Below, piece after piece: positions 35,121 through 43,500 of a stretch of DNA of 64,000 nucleotides. The translations under genes were made by a program, and so were the position numbers. The stretch is taken from positions 1 to 64,000 of the forward strand of contig NZ_JAMXFD010000017.1 in NCBI RefSeq assembly GCF_025370875.1, read 5' to 3'. Every line of letters begins with the position of its first letter. The stretch's first letter is position 1. Source of the stretch: Laspinema palackyanum D2c. Lineage in GTDB: Bacteria > Cyanobacteriota > Cyanobacteriia > Cyanobacteriales > Laspinemataceae. The notes below the pieces were generated by a model, which was given only the letters and a program-made list of their open reading frames with translations, ran no database searches and was not told the DNA's origin.

Positions 35121-36002
35121 ATGAAGCGATTATGTCAGTGGGCGATCGCATCCATTCTCGCCCTCAATTTCGGATGCGCCCAAAGCACTCAGCCCGAATA
35201 CAATCCCCCGCCAGTACCAGCGGTTAGCCCAGAAACTTCCACCATTCCACCGGAGCCGGACGAGCTTCCGTCAGCCACTCCGCGCAAAGTGGACGTGACT
35301 GTTGCGCTTTCGGACCCGGAGGACTTGAAGGTGAAACCGGGAGACCAACTGGAAAAGGGCGAAATCATCTCGGACATGACCCGCCGTCGTACCCAACTCG
35401 AACGCACCAAAAAACAACTTGATTTGAGCCTGGAGCAACTCAACCTGCCGATTCCTGAACCGTTGCCCGTGGTGGATGTGGAACTACCGCCAGTGGATTT
35501 GACGATGGAAACTGAAGCTATCAAACAGGCACAATTGGCACTAGAACAGGCACAGGAATCAGTCGAGTTCCAGAAAGCCAAACTGGAAGCAAACCGCCGG
35601 TTCAAGATACCGGAGATGAACGCGATTGACCAAGCCCAGGGCTACACCGAACTCTTGCAACTTGAACAAAATCGGCAGAGTGCGGCCTTGGCAATCATGC
35701 AATCGGTAGCGGCCAGACAAGCAAAACAGCGCGATTATCAGTATCTGCAATATCAGCAAGCCCTGGAACAGCAACGCAATCTGATGGCCTATCAACGGGA
35801 TGTGAGCAATTTTGTCGTGAATGTCCAGCGGGTCGGAGTTAGTCGCAATCAACTGTTGACCCGGTTAGACGAGGTGGAGACCGAACTGGAAAGCGCTTCG
35901 GTGTTCTCACCCTATGCCGGAGTGGTGCGGCGGGTGGATATCGAACGGCAGAGTAACGACACCCTCCTAGCTCGGTTGGTGCTAGATGTCGAGCAACCAT
36001 GA
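35121..36002 (+). CDS. Lipoprotein with membrane-fusion-protein-like architecture
   Basis: 293 residues. Signal peptide with lipobox (ALNFGCAQ, Cys19) followed by a Pro-rich stretch. A half lipoyl-like motif VKPGDQLEKGEIIS is followed by a long coiled coil of about 150 residues (QLERTKKQLDLSLEQL ... EQQRNLMAYQRDVSNFV). The closing strand SVFSPYAGVVRRVDIERQSN is the second half of the lipoyl domain. This is the layout of HlyD-type periplasmic adaptors, shortened. It would sit at the membrane and could partner an outer-membrane channel. It overlaps the next start by four bases (ATGA). Confidence 0.7.
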   Translation: MKRLCQWAIASILALNFGCAQSTQPEYNPPPVPAVSPETSTIPPEPDELPSATPRKVDVTVALSDPEDLKVKPGDQLEKGEIISDMTRRRTQLERTKKQLDLSLEQLNLPIPEPLPVVDVELPPVDLTMETEAIKQAQLALEQAQESVEFQKAKLEANRRFKIPEMNAIDQAQGYTELLQLEQNRQSAALAIMQSVAARQAKQRDYQYLQYQQALEQQRNLMAYQRDVSNFVVNVQRVGVSRNQLLTRLDEVETELESASVFSPYAGVVRRVDIERQSNDTLLARLVLDVEQP

Positions 36003-36832
36003 AGATTCGACTCTGGCGATTGAACTGGATTATCCCCCTGGCGTTGCTAGGCTTGGCGGGCTACCTCAACTCGACCCATCAAGTTCCGGTGCGATCGCCT
36101 GGTTTGCCCGGTCTAGCTCCTTCTAGCCCCATCCCGTCCCAGCTTGGCAATTCGCAACATTTGCCCTATGGGAAGCCGTTGGGGACACCGGAGGATAACG
36201 ATGTGGTCTGCCGTCCGATTTACTGCCTGAGCAACAACGGAACGACCAAGATGGCAGACTGGGTGGCGTATCGGTTGACTGTAGATGCCATCACCGGCGA
36301 TGAGGAGCAATCTCGCGAATGGATGCCGGACCCAGATTTGCCCCCGCATAAAACGTTGCGTCCGAGTGACTATCGCGGCGTGGGCGCTCTCGGCTACGAC
36401 CGGGGCCACCAGATGCCACTGGCTTCGGCGCGGGGGGGAGACTGGCAACTGACAAATCTGCTCTCGAATATCACACCACAACGAGCGGACCTCAATCGGG
36501 GGGCTTGGCTGCAACTGGAACGGGCCGAACGAGAGATGGCCCAACAGGTCGAGACAGTTTACGTTATCACCGGCACACTCTACGAACGACCGATGCCCCC
36601 TTTGCCCCATAGTAGCCAGCCTCACCGGGTTCCTTCGGGTTACTGGAAGGTGCTGTGGGATGGGTCCCGGATGTACGCTTTCATCTTGGACCAGGACGTT
36701 CCGCGTGACTACGACTACCGCAACGGACTGACAAGTGTGGCTGAAATCGAACGGCGCACGGGACTGGATTTGTTTCCACTGATGGAACAGAACCAGCAGC
36801 AACAACTAGAGCAAGAGCAGAATTTGCCTTGA
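35999..36832 (+). CDS. nucA: DNA/RNA non-specific endonuclease (NucA family)
   Basis: 277 residues with an N-terminal signal/anchor helix (LNWIIPLALLGLAGYLN). The betabetaalpha-metal active site is visible as YDRGHQMPLAS (His137 general base) and SNITPQRADLNRGAW (metal-binding Asn166). The family includes Anabaena NucA, a secreted sugar-non-specific nuclease. Being last in an operon with a HerA-like pump and a periplasmic adaptor suggests it degrades one DNA strand during uptake or destroys incoming DNA. Its start lies in the four-base overlap with the lipoprotein gene. Confidence 0.87.
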   Translation: MKIRLWRLNWIIPLALLGLAGYLNSTHQVPVRSPGLPGLAPSSPIPSQLGNSQHLPYGKPLGTPEDNDVVCRPIYCLSNNGTTKMADWVAYRLTVDAITGDEEQSREWMPDPDLPPHKTLRPSDYRGVGALGYDRGHQMPLASARGGDWQLTNLLSNITPQRADLNRGAWLQLERAEREMAQQVETVYVITGTLYERPMPPLPHSSQPHRVPSGYWKVLWDGSRMYAFILDQDVPRDYDYRNGLTSVAEIERRTGLDLFPLMEQNQQQQLEQEQNLP

Positions 36833-36979
36833 TGGGGTTCCGACATAAACCAGGGAAGAAGGGCGTATCCGGTTTTGCAGAATAAGAATGGCTCGTTTCA
36901 AGGCGGGGCTAACTGAGGGGTGGCCCTTTAGAAATAGTCGGATGCGATCGCACCTGGGGATTGGCGACGGAAATGACGG

Positions 36980-37267
36980 TTAAAACTGGAACGAAAGCTG
37001 ACCGGGCGGGATGTTCGACTGTTGGCGGGTGTGGCAGCTCAAATGGCAGGTGCTGCACAGCGCAATCAAGTTTTCGGGCCGGTTGTCCTCGGGCATCCGG
37101 TTGTGGTGATGCACGTTCAGGGTCAACCTACCCCGTTCCGATTTGGTCAGGTGTTTAGTCTCGTCACCGGGGCGCAAGCATTGGCGACCACATTTGGAGC
37201 AACACCAGTTTGCTTGTTGTTTGACGGTTAGAGCGATTTGCTGCCAGTCTTTGGAATATCTCGACAT
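36980..37267 (-). CDS. Small HNH endonuclease
   Basis: 95 residues from MSRYSKDWQQIALTVKQQAN. Zinc Cys pairs CCSKCGRQC and LCSTCHLSCH flank the catalytic region LNVHHHNRMPEDNRPENLIA, in which VHH supplies the catalytic His and NRPENL the conserved Asn. It resembles small HNH proteins common in cyanobacteria, found alone or near introns and phage genes. The start at 37267 is chosen because upstream sequence does not continue the domain. A degenerate palindrome (AAAGTGAAAAC then GATTTCAGGTT) lies about 60 bp upstream near 37330. Confidence 0.75.
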   Translation of the reverse strand: MSRYSKDWQQIALTVKQQANWCCSKCGRQCLRPGDETKHLTKSERGRLTLNVHHHNRMPEDNRPENLIALCSTCHLSCHTRQQSNIPPGQLSFQF

Positions 37268-37491
37268 TTTCGACTGTGGGGCCAATCCAGTTTTTTCTAT
37301 TTTATCCGAATAGCATCCCGTTGGCCGCCAAAGTGAAAACGATTTCAGGTTGGGGGGACGGGCGCTTAGGGTTCGAGTTAAAGCGATCGCCATCCCAGAC
37401 CTGAACCTAATTGGTACAATAGAATCCATTTGCAGTGCGATCGCATCTCCAGAACAAGAGCTAATCAGGACCATCGAATCAACCTGCAACC

Positions 37492-37524
37492 CGGTAAGCG
37501 CAGCTATGCCGTTAGGCTATCGCC
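37492..37524 (-). repeat. Short dispersed repeat, SDR copy 5
   Basis: CGGTAAGCGCAGCTATGCCG then TTAGGCTATCGCC. It forms the 3' end of the adjoining gene remnant. Confidence 0.6.
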
Positions 37525-37593
37525 TCCCAAGACATCCCACTCGACCGCGTTCAAAACTTTGGGAGCCATCCCGTTCAAATCTCTCAACACGGC
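37504..37593 (-). pseudogene. 3' remnant of a GIY-YIG-like gene
   Basis: About 90 bp closely matching the 3' end of the gene at 38669. Read in frame it gives VLRDLNGMAPKVLNAVEWDV then LGGDSLTA and a stop, against VLRDLNGMAPKVLSAVEWKV and LGGDSLTA in the intact gene. Nothing further upstream matches. It is a leftover of a duplicated or recombined second copy 1.1 kb away. Confidence 0.85.
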
Positions 37594-37674
37594 ATACAGC
37601 CGAGGTAATAGCAAAATAGGACAAGACGTAAAGTTTTGTGACGAAATTGTTCCATCTGCACCGGCGGGAATCGG

Positions 37675-37698
37675 ATAACTGTCGGTAGTGACAGTTAT
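37675..37698. terminator. Hairpin after the 2OG oxygenase gene
   Basis: ATAACTGTC and GACAGTTAT form a perfect nine-pair stem with a six-base loop, 18 bp beyond the oxygenase stop. Without a T-run it may be a terminator or a protein-binding site. Confidence 0.5.
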
Positions 37699-37706
37699 TG
37701 GCCCGA

Positions 37707-37738
37707 GGCGATTCCCTACGGGATAGCTGCGCTTACCG
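37707..37738 (+). repeat. Short dispersed repeat, SDR copy 6
   Basis: GGCGATTCCCTACGGGATAG then CTGCGCTTACCG. It overlaps the 3' end of the oxygenase gene. Confidence 0.65.
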
Positions 37739-38369
37739 CAACCAACACCCCAAGACCGAACTTAATTTTTGCTTTCACGGCCCTAGATTCCACTGTGAAT
37801 CCTGGAATATCTTGCAGTTCTGTTTCGCTCAAACTGTACTGTTCGCAAACCAAACTCAAACGAGTTCCGGTACTTTTAACAGCGTTGACAGAGTGAGTCA
37901 AATCTCCTTGAAAATAGATCAGCGAGTTGGCTTGCGGCTTAATCTGTCCGACTTGCTGTTTGTTGCGCCGCAGTATCAACTCTCCCCCTTGCAAGTTCGG
38001 CGGTACTTGCACGTATAAAACGCTGACGGCTGCGGGAGGTTCAACTGTTTTGCAGTACGATCGCAAAGATCGATCGATATGCGGATCGACGCGGGAACCT
38101 TCACCCAGCAACAAAGGGTTGAGGTAAAAAGCATTGCATTCAGGCTGTAATGCTTGGTCTAGATAGGGTTTGAACAAGGGGAACCGCCGTTCTACTTCGG
38201 AAATTTCCGAACGTTGAAACACCACGGAAAACCCTTTTGTGCCAATGAAATCGCGATTGAGGTTGTTGATTGCTAGATAAGGGGAGGCTAGAATTGCTCC
38301 TCGCAAGTCGTTGAGGTAGTCGATCGAGAAAGCGTTAGGATGTTGGCTATAGTATTTCAAGGCACTCAA
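37716..38369 (-). CDS. 2-oxoglutarate/Fe(II) dioxygenase-like protein
   Basis: 217 residues. The iron triad of prolyl-hydroxylase-like dioxygenases is visible as H97-x-D99 in VDPHIDRS and H159 in GDLTHSVNAV, with Arg170 in TGTRLSLV for 2-oxoglutarate. A jelly-roll core (LYVQVPPNLQGGELILRRNK) lies between. The C-terminal 30 residues end in a hydrophobic segment (IKFGLGVLVAVSAAIP), partly encoded by the overlapping SDR. Substrate is unknown; such enzymes hydroxylate peptides or small molecules. It is a single leftward gene. Confidence 0.78.
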   Translation of the reverse strand: MSALKYYSQHPNAFSIDYLNDLRGAILASPYLAINNLNRDFIGTKGFSVVFQRSEISEVERRFPLFKPYLDQALQPECNAFYLNPLLLGEGSRVDPHIDRSLRSYCKTVEPPAAVSVLYVQVPPNLQGGELILRRNKQQVGQIKPQANSLIYFQGDLTHSVNAVKSTGTRLSLVCEQYSLSETELQDIPGFTVESRAVKAKIKFGLGVLVAVSAAIP

Positions 38370-38668
38370 AAATCATCAAAGTTTAAGGAAACAGCAGATA
38401 GAAATGCAGCAATCGCTCAGACTTGGGATTGCTTCGTTTTTCGTTCCCAATTATAAAACCTTATAGCCCACCTTCCTGCTATTGAATCAAGTAAGGAAAT
38501 AATATTTCTGGCAGGAAACTCCTAGAAACTAGCTGACAGTTTCTCTTTTTTAAGGATGCTTATATTTTTGCCATAAAAAATAATCACAAAACGCAAGGAG
38601 CCACACGGTTTTTCCTATTTTATCCAAAGGCTCCAAACCATTCTCAATCTACAACGTGGTAACCGCAA
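38370..38668. other. Intergenic region, nothing distinct
   Basis: About 300 AT-rich bases upstream of the oxygenase. An SDR copy begins at 38658 and runs into the 3' end of the GIY-YIG-like gene. No other element is seen. Confidence 0.4.
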
Positions 38669-38689
38669 CTATGCTGTTAGGCTATCGCC
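38658..38689 (-). repeat. Short dispersed repeat, SDR copy 7
   Basis: GGTAACCGCAACTATGCTGT then TAGGCTATCGCC. It covers the stop codon and last residues (LGGDSLTA) of the GIY-YIG-like gene. Confidence 0.6.
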
Positions 38690-39610
38690 TCCCAAGACTT
38701 TCCACTCAACCGCACTCAAAACCTTGGGAGCCATCCCATTCAAGTCTCGCAACACTGGCTCAACCTTGGGAAATCGGAAATACTCGGTCAGAGTGCCAAT
38801 GGGGAAGTTAAATCGCTGGTATCTGTGTTTGAAATAAAGCTCAACATTTCCCCGGTGTTGCCAGAGTCCGAGTAGCTCAACGGTTGCCTCTGAGAAATGC
38901 GATCGCATATCCCGTTCAACCTCCTTAATCCGCTGCTCAATCGGTCGGGTCGTGATGCCGATTTTATGGAACAGTTGCCCATCGGCTGTGACCTCCAAGA
39001 AATAGAGCGAGTTTAAGAGAATCCTCCTAAGTTGGGCCCGGTAGATTTCCAGGTCAGCCCGTCGTTCCGAAGCGCAATCCAGTCCAGCAGCGAGCGCAAC
39101 ACCGGCAGAGCGCTCCAGCTTTTCCAGTTCCTCCAACAACATCGGCTCCTGGACTTGGTTGAATTTTCCCAACGGCAACGAACCCACGGGAATCCGGCCC
39201 TGGTTGGTGAACTGGCAAAAATTGCGGTAAGCGGAGCCATGCCCGGAGGGCTTTTCGCCCGCCATCAGCCCTTTCAAAATCCAGCGGAATTCGGTCAGGT
39301 CTTTCGGAATCGGTCGCCGTTCCCTCCCGTACTCGCGCCACAGCACTTTCAACCGCTCCAGTTCTTCCCCCTTGAGTTGGATTAGGAAATTATCGTAGAG
39401 CGGCAGGGACGGGAACGCTTTGGTTTTGACCCGATGAATCACCGGGTTACAAGTCTCGCCAGTGTGCGCGAGGTGGTGTTGCTTCTGATTACCCTTCCTC
39501 GCCATCAACCCGCCACCACAATACAGGCAGGTTAATTTCGTCTTCCCGCGACCTACTTGGTCCACTCCGACCAACTCACCGGCGGGGGAAACTCCAAACT
39601 TTAACCACAT
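38669..39610 (-). CDS. Zinc-ribbon plus GIY-YIG/T5orf172-like protein
   Basis: 313 residues. The N-terminus has a CoiA-like zinc ribbon (LTCLYCGGGLMARKGNQKQH, then HLAH). The middle is helical. The C-terminal third matches the T5orf172/Mug113 branch of the GIY-YIG nuclease superfamily: LYFLEVTADGQLFHKIGITT, RPIEQRIKEVERDM and a closing NVELYFKHRYQRFNFPIGTL, then TEYFRFP, where the F-P-x-G-T-x-E-Y/F is typical. These nucleases occur in phages and plasmids; the role is unknown. A 90-bp remnant of a second copy lies at 37504. Confidence 0.75.
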   Translation of the reverse strand: MWLKFGVSPAGELVGVDQVGRGKTKLTCLYCGGGLMARKGNQKQHHLAHTGETCNPVIHRVKTKAFPSLPLYDNFLIQLKGEELERLKVLWREYGRERRPIPKDLTEFRWILKGLMAGEKPSGHGSAYRNFCQFTNQGRIPVGSLPLGKFNQVQEPMLLEELEKLERSAGVALAAGLDCASERRADLEIYRAQLRRILLNSLYFLEVTADGQLFHKIGITTRPIEQRIKEVERDMRSHFSEATVELLGLWQHRGNVELYFKHRYQRFNFPIGTLTEYFRFPKVEPVLRDLNGMAPKVLSAVEWKVLGGDSLTA

Positions 39611-39723
39611 GATTCAGGCCCTCTAAAACGTCAAGATTTCTTAACCTTTGCTAAGACAGGCTACCCCGTCCGGATGAGTTCCGGTGGGAGTCAGTTCACC
39701 TGGCGGCTGGCAGTTATGGATGA

Positions 39724-39757
39724 GGCGATCGCAAGTAGGCATAGTCGCGCTTACCGG
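39724..39757 (+). repeat. Short dispersed repeat, SDR copy 8
   Basis: GGCGATCGCAAGTAGGCATA then GTCGCGCTTACCGG. Confidence 0.6.
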
Positions 39758-39785
39758 CTCAGGCTAGTCAGGCCCCATCAAGCCC

Positions 39786-39842
39786 CAGTCTCCATCCCCA
39801 CTAGGGGACCCTAAGATAGTGGGGCCTAGTGGGTAGAGACTG
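39786..39842. other. Long imperfect inverted repeat
   Basis: CAGTCTCCATCCCCACTAGG on the left pairs with CCTAGTGGGTAGAGACTG on the right. The intervening segment contains a second GGGGACC/GTGGGGCC pairing. A GGTTTTGG follows. It lies between the divergent GIY-YIG-like and rep genes and could be a terminator or a cruciform of the replication region. Confidence 0.6.
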
Positions 39843-40254
39843 CCTGGTTTTGGTGATTAAGTTGGCGCTCAAAACTGAGTTAATACTTAAACAGCAGACG
39901 TTAAACTCCCTTTTTCACGTCACATTTCGCCGAAGTTGACTATTAATTTAGAACTTAAATAGTTGAACTAAAATTTTATTTTGCACTAGAGTCAATCAGT
40001 TTTATCTTAGGAATAAGATAAGGAAGTAATTCGCCTAAATCCTTGCAGGACAAGATTATCAGGGTTTTACCCTCGGTAAATCTTTAGGCTAAATTGGCTA
40101 TATTTTTGCATAACAAATACCAAAATCCTGCTGAAATATCTTGAAACGGGTAGCCCAGCAGGATAAATGTGCTATCATGTTTTCAGAAAAAAAAAAAAGT
40201 GGCTGCCCCGGAAAGCTCGACGCCAATCGAGCGGATCCAGAACCCCCACACACA

Positions 40255-40356
40255 GAAGATTAAACACAGAACACAAGTTCTGTAATCTTGAAAAACTTAC
40301 TTGCAGTCTAACAAATTTAGGTTCGCTAAACAAGTTAGCCGCTCAGTTTAATCTTC
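40255..40356 (+). ncRNA. Structured leader RNA with alternative pairings
   Basis: First hairpin: AAGATT (40256-40261) with AATCTT (40284-40289) enclosing ACAGAAC/GTTCTGT. Second hairpin: CTAAC (40308) with GTTAG (40338) enclosing TTTAG/CTAAA. In addition GAAGATTAAAC (40255-40265) is fully complementary to GTTTAATCTTC (40346-40356), so the first hairpin and a long-range helix exclude each other. This layout is typical of leaders switched by an antisense RNA or a ribosome. Its use here is inference. Confidence 0.55.
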
Positions 40357-40404
40357 TCAGGGGAACTAGATCCATGAAGGGACGGCTCAGAATAAGGAGC
40401 GTCT

Positions 40405-40521
40405 ATGGATACTATCCTGCAATCCCGGCTGACTGCCCGGGCATTGTCGAGCTATCAATTTAGCTGGCCCTGCCCCTTCGCTCAAGATTCGACCATCGTT
40501 GAGTTGGGGGGGCAGAACTAA
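40405..40521 (+). CDS. Leader peptide ORF of the replication gene
   Basis: 38 residues beginning MDTILQSRLTARALSSYQFS. AAGGAG lies seven bases ahead of its ATG. Its stop overlaps the next start as TAATG at 40519-40523, so the replication protein is probably translated by coupling. Small coupled ORFs ahead of rep genes are a known copy-number device, and pSYSA of Synechocystis has a similarly placed short gene (ssr7036) ahead of its CyRepA1 gene. The peptide itself need not have a function. Confidence 0.72.
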   Translation: MDTILQSRLTARALSSYQFSWPCPFAQDSTIVELGGQN

Positions 40522-43500
40522 TGGCCTTCTCAATCTTCGATTATCTCGAAAAACTCGAACCCGCCAAGCGCAAAAATGCCTACATCTGCCCCGTCTGCGG
40601 TGGCGATCGCCTGACGGTGGACCCCAAGGATGGCAAATATAGTTGCTGGCACGGCTGCGAATGCTACGAGATTCGGGAGAAAGTCGCTCCCTGGAATGGG
40701 TTGAACTCGAACTATCTCGATCGCCTACAAGAGCAAGCCCAAAAACGTCGGGCAGAAAACCGGCGCATCCAGGAAGAGAAAGAGCGCCAGACCTCGGACC
40801 TGGACGACTTTCTAAATGTCCGGGATGCCGAACTGAAACGCTGGCTGAACACAATGGGTTTATCCTCGCAGCACCGAAATGACTTGCACCGGCGCGGACT
40901 TTCCGATGAGGTGATTGAGCTAGGTGGATTCCGGTCGTTGCCGTTTGGTCTGGTGTGTCCCGCTTGGATTGGCGGGAAAATTGCGGGCTACCAGATTCGC
41001 ATGGACCAGGCGAAAAATGGGGACAAATATCGATGGGGCAAGCAGCAACGGCTCAACAATGGCGAAATGCCCATCACCGTGACTGGCTCACCCGTTGGAG
41101 CCACTGCCAACCTGAGCGAGGGCATCCTCAAACCGCTCATCTCTCAGCAACGGCATGGTGGGCTGTGGATTGGTGCGGCGGGGGGTCACTTCAAAGCGTC
41201 GGAACTGACTTTGATGCGATCGCTCTACCAACTGGGCATCAAGAAGATTGTCTATTGGCCCGACTCTGATGGGGTCAAGTTCAACATTCACCAGAAAAAA
41301 GCTGAGTTGTTGCAGTGGCTGGAGTCGAAAGGTTTTGAGGTGGCAGTGGCATATTGGGGACAACTCGAAGGCTCCGAGTTCGACTGCGATGAGTTGCCAG
41401 CCGTTATGCAAATCAAGGAAATCTCTCTCTCACAATATCGCACTAAAATTGGACTGGCGAAGCGGGTGCGGTCGCTGACTCGCCAACCCGATATTATCCT
41501 GAACAGCAAGCGGTTATCGCCGGACACAGTGAAGCAGATGCCTCGGTTTGGATTAGTCGGGACCAGGAGCGGGAAAAAGACTGGGAAAACTCGCTCGTTC
41601 ATTCAGGAATATATTGCATTTTGCAAGGCCAATAATCTCTCGATTTTGTCGCTATTCCCTCGGATTTCTCTGGGATTACAAAGCTGTGCTGAATGGGGGA
41701 TTCCCTGGAAAAGTGACCTGGATTTAGTCACGGAAGACGGGCAAGATTTGACGAGATTGCAGCGCGCCCATACCAACGAAATCGGTCTGTGTTTTGATTC
41801 GTTGCTCACCGTATCTTGGCGCGAGTGGGACGTGCTGATTTTGGATGAAATTCATACGTTACTGGAACATCTGCTGACTGCAAACACCGCCATTGCTAAC
41901 AACCGACCGCAGATTATCGCGGCCTTCGAGAAACTCTGCCGCAATGCCAAACTAATTCTGTGCTTGGACGCCGATTTGGACGATGCCGATATCCAATATA
42001 TGGAAGCGATTTCCGGACGAAAAATGTTTCTGGTTCGCAACGACGGCAAGCCCGAAGAAGGTAATCCTATCTTGTTTTATGAAGGCAAACCGGGTTCGAT
42101 TCACGAGAGAATTCTATCGGCAACCAGTGCGGGAGAGCGGGTGATTTTCTTCTCTGATTCGCGCACTGAAATCGAAGCCATCGAGTCCATTCTGGTAGCG
42201 AATGATATCAATTGTCAGTCTTGGACACAAGACACCGCAAAACTTTCGGAAGTCAAAGAACAAATGAAAAACCCGAATCGCTGGCTTTCGGCTGAAGCGC
42301 CCCAGGTGTTGCTCATTTCACCCACTGCTATCGTGGGATTGTCCATTGAAATTGACTCGTTCAACTTACGAATTGGCTACTCGGCAGGTGTGTGCCAACC
42401 CTATGCGTTCCGGCAGCTTATCGCTCGATATCGTCCGAACATTCCCACTGAAATCTATGCCAGAAAATGCGGGATGCCAACCGGGGAATTGAGCCATTAC
42501 ACCGACCCCAAGAAAGTTATCAAAGCGCTCACCCTCAATGCCAAAGATGGCTTCGATGTGGCGGCATTGGCTCAAGCAATTGCCATCAAAGAAGACGGCT
42601 TCGACCCGGAGGATTGGGCGGAGATTTTGCAGGAATGGCAAGCTGAGGACTGGGCCAACTGTCCGAGTTTGCAACTTTACGCCGAAATTATTGCTCGTCG
42701 TAACTTTGCCTGGAAACATCACGCGGAGTTGTTGAAAGCGGAATTAGTCGCAGAAGGGTTTGAGATTATCGAAGTGATGGGCGAGGATTCTTATGCCTCC
42801 GAATTGGTCAAAGAAGCCAAACTCGAAATTAAGCAGAAGGAAGCTACCCAACGTTTCCAAGGCTGGAGTGGCCCGTTAACCCTTGAGGATGCTCGAATCA
42901 TCCTGGACGACCCTGCCGCATCGGAAGCCGACCGCAATGAAGCCAAGGGCGTTCTGTTGCGTGAGGATTTGCCCGGTTTTGCGATGACACCCGAATGGAT
43001 TTATACGAATATCATCCAGAACCCACTATACTTGTCCCGGCTGCGTTTGGGATACTGGCTGGAACGTCCCGAACTGGCGATGATTCTGGATGGGATGAAG
43101 TTGCGATCGCATCTCAAGCAGTGGTGCTCCAGTGTCATTTTTGTCCCCGACCTGACCACCGTGGGAGCTAAGTTGCGATTGTTGCAGGCCATCGGCATCC
43201 AGGAAATTATCAACTCGCCTGGATTTAGCACAACTTTGGAGGACCCGTTGATTGCGGCGTTCTGGGAAAAGTGCTGGTTCCGGCGTTATCAGATGAGTCG
43301 CATCCTGGGAGTACCCATCTCGGAAAACTCGAAGCCCGGGAAAATCCTTGCGTCCATTTTGCAAAAGATTGGTTTCAAACTCAAAAGCCGCATCGTCGGC
43401 AAAGACCGTAAACGCATCTATCAAGTTGTGGCCCCTCTCGACCGAGATGCTATCTTCTGCGCGTGGGACCTGAAGTATGCCGATTTAGTTGCGGCGGGTG

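Larger units (their letters stand above)
37268..37715. other. Intergenic region with gene remnant, two SDRs and a hairpin
   Basis: No intact gene. It holds a degenerate palindrome near 37330, HIP1 sites, an SDR copy at 37492-37524 overlapping a gene remnant, a hairpin at 37675-37698 and a second SDR starting at 37707. Confidence 0.5.
39611..40404. promoter_or_regulatory. Replication control region upstream of the rep operon
   Basis: About 800 gene-free bases, probably containing the origin or copy-number control. Elements seen: SDR copy 39724-39757, a long imperfect inverted repeat 39786-39842, inverted repeat ATCCTGCTG/CAGCAGGAT (40125-40133 and 40156-40164), a possible promoter TTGAAA (40141) with 17 bp to TAAATG (40164), a twelve-A run at 40186, and a highly structured leader described separately. 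Confidence 0.55.

Noticed and set aside
32087-36832. Classical conjugation operon
   Set aside because: A HerA/TraD-like ATPase is present, but no relaxase, pilin or VirB-type genes are in the window.
40167-40463. 98-codon open frame in the rep leader region
   Set aside because: Overlaps the better supported 38-codon ORF, starts at a weak context and crosses the structured RNA without protein-like pattern.
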